Made by a program: the position numbers and the translations under genes. Below are positions 15,001-23,900 of a stretch of 64,000 nucleotides of DNA, one piece after another (position 1 is the stretch's first letter; each line of letters begins with the position of its first letter). Origin of the DNA: Maea johnstoni. Its lineage: Eukaryota; Annelida; Polychaeta; Spionida; Magelonidae. The stretch is from assembly GCA_963942565.1 (NCBI GenBank), contig OZ012686.1, positions 7,729,292-7,793,291 of the forward strand. Direction: 5' to 3'. The notes under the pieces were generated by a model that saw nothing but the letters and a program-made list of their open reading frames with translations, was not told the origin of the DNA and searched no databases.

Positions 15001-18000
15001 CCAACTGCAGCTGATGTAATGCCTGGTGCCCAACAACCAACTACAGCTGATGTGATGTCTGGTGTCCAACGACCAACCACAGCTGTCATGATGTCTGCTG
15101 TCCAACAACCAACTGCAGCTGATGTGATGTCTGGTGTCCAACAACCAACTGCAGCTGATGTGACGCCTGGTGTCCAACAACCAACTGCAGCTGATGTAAT
15201 GCCTGGTGTCCAACAACCAACTACAGCTGATGTGATGTCTGGTGTCCAACGACCAACCACAGCTGTCATGATGTCTGCTGTCCAACAACCAACTGCAGCT
15301 GATGTGACGCCTGGTGTCCAACAACCAACCGCAGCTGATGTGATGCCTGGTGACCAACAACCAACTGCAGCTGATGTGATGTCTGGTGTCCAACAACCAA
15401 CCACAGCTGATGTGATGCCTGGTGTCCAACAACCAACTAGATCTAATGTGATGTCTGGTGTCCAACAACCAACTGCAGCTGATATCACTGAGTATACTAC
15501 AGAGTCTGATATCCAATTCACTAGACCTACAGAAAAGTCTACTGTAGCTGATGCGATGTCTGGTGTCCAACAACCAACTGAAGCTGATGTGATTGCTTTT
15601 GACCAACAACCAACTGCAGCTGATATCACTGAGTATACTACAGAATATGATGTCCAACCTACCAGACCTGCACAGGAGCCTTCTGGTGCCATTGAGGATA
15701 TCCAGTCTGATATCCAACAAGCTAGACCTACAGAAGAGTCTACTGGTGTCACTGAGTATTCTACAGAGTCTGATGTCCAACACTCAAGACATAGGGAAGA
15801 GTCTACTGGTGTCACTGAGTATTCTACAGAGTCTGATGTCAAATCCACTAGACCTAGGGAAGAGTCTATTGGTGTCACTGAGTATTCTACAGAGTCTGAT
15901 GTCCAACCTACTGGATCTACAGAAGTGTCTACCAGTGTCACCAAGTATTCTACAGAGTCTGATGTCCAGCCTACTAGACCTACAGAAAAGTCTACTGGTG
16001 TCACTAAGTATTTTACAGAGCCTGATATCCAATCCACTAGACCTACAGAAAAGTATACTGATGTCACTGAATATTCCACAGAGTCTGATGTCCAAGCAAA
16101 TATGCCTACAGAAGAGTCTACTGGTGTCACAGAGTCAGATGTCCAACCTACCAGACATACAGAAGAGTCTACTGGTCTCACTGAGTATTCTATAGATTAT
16201 GATGTTCAACCTACTGTACCTAAGGAACAGTGTACTGGTGTCACTGAGTATTCTACAGAGTCTGATATGCAATCCACTAGACCTACAGAAAAGTCTACTG
16301 TTGTCACTGAGTATTCTACAGAGTATGATGTCCAACCTACTAGACCTATAGAAAAGTCTACTGGTGTCACTGAGTATTCTACAGAGCCTGACCTGCAATC
16401 CACTAGACCTACAGAAAAGTCTACTGTTGTCACTGAGTATTCTACAGAGTATGATGTCCAACCTACTAGACCTATAGAAAAGTCTACTGGTGTCACTGAG
16501 TATTATACAGAGCCTGACCTGCAATGCACTAGGTCTACAGAAGAGTCTACTGGTGTCACTGAGTATTCTACAGAGTCTGATGTCCAACAAGCTAGACCTA
16601 CAGAAGAGTCTATTGGTGTCACTGACTATTCTACAAAGTCTGATGTCCAACCCACTAGACCTAAGGATGAGTCTACTCGTGTCACTGATTATTCTACTGA
16701 GTTTGATGTCCAACCTACTGGATGTACAGAAGAGTCTACCAGTGTCACCAAGTATTCTACAGAGTCTGATGTCCAGCCTACTAGACCTACAGAAAAGTCT
16801 ACTGGTGTCACTGAGTATTCTACAGAGTCTGATGTCCAACCCACTAGATCTGCAGAAAAGTCTACTGGTGTCACTGAGTATTCTACAGAGTCTGATGTCC
16901 AGCACACTAGACCTACAGAAAAGTCTACTGGTGTCACTGAGTATTCTACAGAGTCTGAAGTCCAACCCACTAGATCTACAGAAGAGTTGGCAGATTTACA
17001 AGCTAAGCCTGCTACCATCCAACACCACAGTGCACAAGAACTTGATGCCTGGAAGGCGTCCACCCTGACTAAGAGTACAGGACTTCGAGGAACAGCTTGT
17101 AGTGTTGTTAAAGGTCTAGAGGATAAAGAGAATTCACCAAAATCTGCAGATGCCGGAACTCAGACAGTGTGTAGTCTTGAGCTGTCAACACAGACTAGTA
17201 CCTCATTATCAGAGCTGAACGGCACTTGTGAGATTGAAGACCATGCAGACCTTTCTGCTGGCAAAGATCAGATGCAGAAGGCTTCACCAAGAACTTCTCG
17301 CCCAACAGAGATATCCACTCAGACAGAACAGAGCTTGATGTCAGTCACATCTCAGTCTAACGAGTATGAAGATGACCTGTTTGCTGGCAAAGATCAGATC
17401 CAGAAGGCTTCACCAGGAAGATGCTGTCCAACAGAGATATCCACCCAGACAGAAGACAGCTTGATGCCGGTCACATATCAGTCTTACAAGTATGAAGATG
17501 GCCTTTTTGCTGGCAAAGATCAGATCCAGAAGGCTTCACCAGGAAGAAACTGTCCAACAGAGATATCCACTCAGACAGAAGACAGCTTGATACCGGTCAC
17601 ATATCAGTCTGTCAAGTTGGAGAATGACACTAACCTATCTTCTGATATCCATTCATCGGAGGATGATCCTTCATCTGAGACACTTTCTTCCCAGACGCAT
17701 GATGACCTGGAATATAGTACAGGACATCATGCAAAGGCATCTGATTCCCTAAACTCACTTGGGACAAGAACTGGTGGAAAGAGTGCATCACCAGAGTTCA
17801 ATGCTGCCAACACTGAATCACCTTTTAGGCCAAACAGTCACCTGGACGTTGAGAATGATCCTGCTTTAGCATCGCAAATTCAGTTGATTTCTCAAGGGGT
17901 TGGTACTGATAGGACACAAGGACTAGAGTTTTCCACGCAAACTGGATCCTCCCTTTCTGACATCCGTAGTTCTGGTGCGCAAACGCAAACCGATACCCCT

Positions 18001-20921
18001 CCTGCTTTGTCACCTAGGGAATACAAAGAAATGGAAATACAGACTTCAGCATGGAATCTTACCAGCTCGGCTCAAACATCAACCCAGACCGAGAGTACAA
18101 TCACGGTTACGGAAGCTCCGCTCCCCATGGCAGCGAATGTCTCCTCACAGACCGGGAGCTCTCTATGGGACTTGTCATCTTTGGAAGTGGGTGAGAGACG
18201 ATCGGAGACCACTGAAGTTCCAGGAACTGACACCAGAGGGCAGACCGATAGGAACATGGTGGCGGACTCGCCCTTCAGCTCAGCAGGTGATCTGAGAGAG
18301 AAGGGTCGACTACCGAAGCTGCAGGAGGATTACTTCGATCTTCCGCCACCAGGTGTCATGATGAGCACGCCCGATCTTGACTCCTTGCGGCGGGAACATC
18401 AGCGAATGATGGAGTTACTGAACAGGCCTCGGCAACAGCGAAGTCTGTGGAAAACAAGGAAGGACTTTGTCCACTCCCTGCCTACATCCACCAGGTCCTT
18501 GCCCGGGACTTCAGCGGGACACAGACATGGTCCTTTCAACCCTTGCTCACAAGAACACAGTATTTCCGATACGACACAGTCGTATGTGACACCTGATGAA
18601 GAGTACGGACCAGAGACAACTAGTAACAGTTATGCCACAGCCAGCGCAAGCAGTTTACCCGATTTACCACCAGATGGTGAAAAGACCCCTGTGGTCTCGA
18701 GGACCTCATCAGTCAAATCTCTGATTTCCGCAAGTACAGAAACTGTCACCGATCCAGATGACATTCTGTCTATGGCTGAATATGAAGGAAAAGAACACAT
18801 TTTCTTGCGGGAGGATCACAGTGAGATAGGAAGTGGGGCAACACAGGATGAGTCTTTTGCAACTATGATGGCACCAGACTACCATATTGATGCTTCTACT
18901 GCGAAAGAGCCTCTGAGATCCCAAGGAGAATTTGTTCTGGAAACATCAACAGAAATTCCAAGTCTTTCAGAAGAGCCACAGAGATTCCCAAGAGAATTTG
19001 TCTCGGAGAAATCAACAGAAATTCGTTATGACCCAAGTCCTTCTGAAGAGCCTTTGAGATCTCAAAGAGAATCTATTCAGGAGGCATCCCCAAAAAGTCA
19101 TTCAGACCCATCTATTCCAAACGTCACTGGTTGCGCAGATGACAACAGTTTTGAGAAGGACTTGAATGATGAGCATGATCTATCAAATCCTATTATGCCC
19201 CAAGGTAGCCACCAGGGTGTTGGATGTATCACTGAATCAGCAATTCTCTATGGGATCTCCCCAGAAGCACCATCAGACCTCAGTAGAGACACCAGCTGTG
19301 TTCCACAGTCACAGGTTGGAGACTCCAATGAGGGTAATGTTCAACAGGTTCTGCCTCAGAAACTAGATCCTGAAATACAACCATCTAACACAGTGTCTGA
19401 CATTCCGGCACTATCACCAGTGAAATCCAACGACTTATCAGCAGAAGTTCTTGTTGAGGATGAGACTGCGGAAGATGATTTCGATATTCAGGAACTGAAA
19501 CTTGAAGAACTGGACACGAGTGATTTGGTGGACACAGGTACCGAGAGGGATTTGTCCAATATCCGGGACACCGAAAATCTGTCCAATATCCAGGACGTGA
19601 GTGATTTATCCGAGATCCAGAACAGTGGATACCAGAATAACGAGACCATAGAACAGGATTTTGACTGTGATGCATGGAAAGAAGAAGAAAGCAAGAATGA
19701 TGGTGGAGAAATTGGAGGCACCAGAACCAGTACTGTCAGTAGCGGAATTCAGACGGAATTTTTGCCCGATGAGCGCCGCACCAGTAGTCGACTCAGCAGC
19801 CATATTTCCACTCAGTACGATTCCTACAATACCGACGACTCCACCCAGACCGACAACTTTGAGGGCTCCGTCAAGTCCGTCGACACACGCGATGAATCCA
19901 TCGAAACGGACGATACACAAGAGCTCTCTGATGAACTTGCCAAGTTGCGCCAGGAACGAGAGCAAGTCATCGGTCTTCTCGCGAAAGATATCGTACCGTC
20001 GAAATTCCAAATTGAGATGGCGGAAGCGCAGCTCAACTACATCATCGGCCAGACCGATACGCTGCTGCAGGCTTTTGATACACCGTGGGAAATGGAAGAT
20101 GTCAAGACCGTGTTCGGGAAACCAGAGAAATTCCTGAGCGACATCGGTCACGAATATCTTGCTAAATATCGTAATGAGCTCGAGGAGTCCAAAAAGAGAC
20201 TGGAGGATCGTATCGGACTTCTGGAGAAGGAGAAGGAGTTACGGTTGACCGCCCGGCAGTCACGATCCCGGAACAAAGAACTGAACAAATGGCGAAGAAA
20301 GGCGGAGGTTGATGCGTTTAAGCTCGAGCGCGAAAGGGAGAATCTCAACTTCCAGAGAACGATGAGTATGAGTCCACGACGGCGCGACTCCTCGGATTTC
20401 GTCTCGCCGGTGTCCAGCAGGGATTCCTCCCTCAATGACGAATCCTCATCAAGACTCACGTCCCCCAAACAGATGAACAAACATTTAATCGGGATGCGCA
20501 AGAAACTACTTGCCGTAAGCAAAAAGGAGGAAGAAGCCGCGAAACTTCACTATTCCCACTCACCATCGAAAAATCCTCATTCGCATACGAGAAGTTTGGG
20601 TAGCAGTTCATCAAGTAACAAACTTAAAGGTTATCAAGCAACTAATCTGGATTCCTATCGCTTCTACAACCCTTACGACTACCGTCCCCTTGCGGATCTG
20701 GGTCTCGGTCACATGCAGGAAACTGCGGTGGATGAGAGCGTCTCTGATCGAATGAGCACCACAAGTTCGTTGACGGAAGAGTCGGAGGAACTCCTGGAGG
20801 AGTACAGGAGGACGAGGAGCCAGACACGAAGCGAGATCGCCAAGGCGAGAGAGAACCTCGATAAACCACCGAGAGAGACGCACAGAAATGGCATCTACAG
20901 TAGAGGCCCTGCATCTGAAAG
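1..20921 (+). CDS. Giant coding exon (>20.9 kb) of the repeat-rich protein
   Basis: An uninterrupted + frame runs from base 1 to the in-frame TAA at 20,923. A donor (GAAAG|GTAAAC) immediately precedes that stop, and two exon bases carry over to the next exon. ATG is not the start: the frame is open upstream to the window edge (first residues Ala-Ala-Leu-Gly). An exon this long without a stop in low-complexity DNA is strong evidence of selection on the frame. Composition is rich in Ser, Thr, Asp, Glu and Gln and almost free of hydrophobic stretches, so most of it should be disordered. There are acidic runs (4,915-4,970; 5,820-5,900) and basic patches (265-350; 7,440-7,485). Confidence 0.95.
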
Positions 20922-23900
20922 GTAAACCACATATACTGGTACTTCCCGAGAATTCACATTAATAGTTCAGTTTTAATTAACCCATTCATGTCTAGAGGTC
21001 TACTTGAGATATACTTGAAAGGTAAACCACATGTACATTACTAAATAGTGCTTCCTGGAAATTCACATTTAAGTGTTCACATTTTATTAACCCATTCATG
21101 TCTTGAGATCAACTTTGAAAAGATAGAATTCTGAAGAACAACACTCCTAATATTTTCTAGGTATTGCTTTTGTAATAGTTAACATCAAATCAGTCAGGCG
21201 ATTTTGGCTGATATGGGTATAAATGGGTTAAGAATATTTCAGTATTTCAGAAAACTCATTTATCCTTTGAAATATAAGAAAAATTCTTGATATTTACTCA
21301 TACCTCCAAATATTAATTACTAAGCTCAAGACACCTTTGTGATATGATCTACCTGTTACTTGGCCAAAAGTTATCACATTTATCGTAGAGGTTTTCTGCA
21401 AAGAACTCAAAACAAATGGGATCTTACTGAGGAATGTTGTTTAACTCTTGTATTAGTATCCATAAGTTGAATACAATTCTTCACTCTAGTTTTCCACACT
21501 TTTTGACTATGACTGATCTTTTTACGTTTAGCTCTCTGAATCGGTCGCTCGATGAGAGAATCGCCGCCTACCATGAGAAACAGGAACCAGAAGAGTGTGG
21601 ACTTGATCCAAGAATAGCAGCATTTATTGAAAAGGTAGGTTCATGTCTCCCCCTCTGAGATTTCACTATTACTGTATCATCGTTGGTGTATGGCATGGCT
21701 TTGGAATGGCAATGTACTTGTTCTTACTAATGTAGTCTGATTTATGATGTTGTGTGGAACAGGGTATTAATCTGTATAAAATGATGAATTAATGTGCAAT
21801 TTTGAATGTTATTAATGCTATGATTATTTCGAGGGTAATTTCCACAATGGGGATATCAATGTTGTGGTGCTAATTTTACCATCCAGACAAATTATGCAAG
21901 CAGACTCGTCATATCATTCTGCAGTTTGTTGCAATTTGTAATTTATGTATGTAGTTTATTTACATATAATATTTATGTATGTCATGTATAAAAAAATATC
22001 ATTAATGTAGATGCATATATCCCTTATGTAGTATCAAGGATTTTAGTAAATTGTTTTTTTCTGCCATCGATTACTGAAATAGTGTTAAAATCTAATACAG
22101 AATTTTCTAATACTACCAATTTGAGATGAAATACCTTTTTTAACCTTGTAATGGGGTTCTGAAACCATGCACGTTATGAAGATGGAATGGGTTACTTGAA
22201 CTAATGTTTCTTAAGGGTGCATGTAAACGAGTTTCTTATGTGTAATTTCTTTCTCTCTAGCCTGGGGTAGTGAGACCACTGCATGAGTCTCCAGAAGTAA
22301 GTCATTGTGCATACCCAATAGTTACCCCTTTTCAGCATGTACCCATTAATGCTTAAGAGTTGCAGTTACAATTGTCGTCTGGATCTCAGAAACTTTTGCT
22401 GCTAACTTGGAAATTATGAATTATTTTACAAAATATTTGAAGGAGGGTTGTTGGTAGTGTTCTAAATGACACTTCTCCCTCAAATATTTTCCTAATTTTA
22501 CGTTTGCCTTCAGGATTTCATAAAAATTGGCAGTCTGCTTTTGGCCACCATGAGCATTAATGGGTTTACCTACACTCCCCCACTGCTTGCTTTCTGCTTC
22601 ACCATGTTTTTGTCACTGATTTCTTGATAATTATTTATTACAATGGCACCATATTTCACATGGATTTGGGAATTTGGAATTTCTTTTTTCATCACATTTC
22701 TGCTGTTTTTTGGCTAAGTGGTGGTTAGCCAGTTGTAAGTGGTGGAGGACACCGGAGTACCCGGCGAAAACCACCACCCAACCCTAAGTCACTGGCAACT
22801 TTCTCACATGAAATATATGTCTGGGAAGATGTGTTCATTGTAGGAAGTGTTCATATCTCACATAAGTTCACTTATGAAGGTTTCACTTTAGTGTTTAGTA
22901 TGGACAGGAACTATATATTCAAATATTAGTGTTGGGACGATCATCAATTATAATCGATAATCGATCGTTTACCTCTCTGATTCTGATTAATCGATTACGA
23001 AACTGGCAACCGATAATAATCAGAAAAGGTGACACCTAGTGGCAAAATAGAGAACTAAATGACAGACAATTTGTCAGCTTTCTTGCTATGAAATTAAGCT
23101 CCAAAAACACTTCAAAACGAAGTTAAGGTAGGTGCTAATAGCAAGTAATGTCATATACTATCACTTATTATTAGGCTCTAGACCTCTAGTACCCAATTAC
23201 TGCAAAAGTGCGATGAACTGATTATGATCGATAATCGATCGGTTGGCTGTAACTGATTATCAATCATGAAATTGCAACCGATTCCCAACCCTATCAAATA
23301 TATAGTTCCTGGTAGTGTCGGACCACCAGATATCAATATACTATATACATATAAGTGCAAACCTGCTTGAGATTAAGTCTACACTATCAATTCTTAGAGT
23401 TTGAAATATTGAGAGTCCACCTCTTCTATTTTGCTACTAGCTACTAGCTAGTCTCTATTATCTACTGCTTTGCTTTTTTGATATTAGTGAATTAGGTCTA
23501 TAGGTTATTTTTGCTGATTAAATTGCTATATTTAAGGCAGTTAGCTTCACCTTGAATTTGTATTCTTAGTTCAATTGTTTTTATTTCCTTGAAAATGGCG
23601 TTTGTGATATAGTTTGATGAGTGTGATGAATTATATTATCACTGTTTTGTATATAGTTATCTGATAATACCTATCAGACATTGGTCCCAAATATTATTAA
23701 CATGCAGATTATTGGAAAATCGCTAAAATTAGGAAGATTAAGCTCATGTTTTACAATGAATTGAAATTGAAAGTTATCACAAATTTATACACATTAAATC
23801 ATTTTGCTGATAACAGTCTATTACAGATGACAGATTACAGATAACAATTCAGTTAATGTTTGCATGCTTATTGTAATTAGAATTTTGAAGCCACTGATAC

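Noticed and set aside
15593-17068. Second + frame and antisense frames across the 63-bp array
   Set aside because: Same periodicity effect; they stop at the array edge whereas the main frame continues for another 4 kb with spliced exons.
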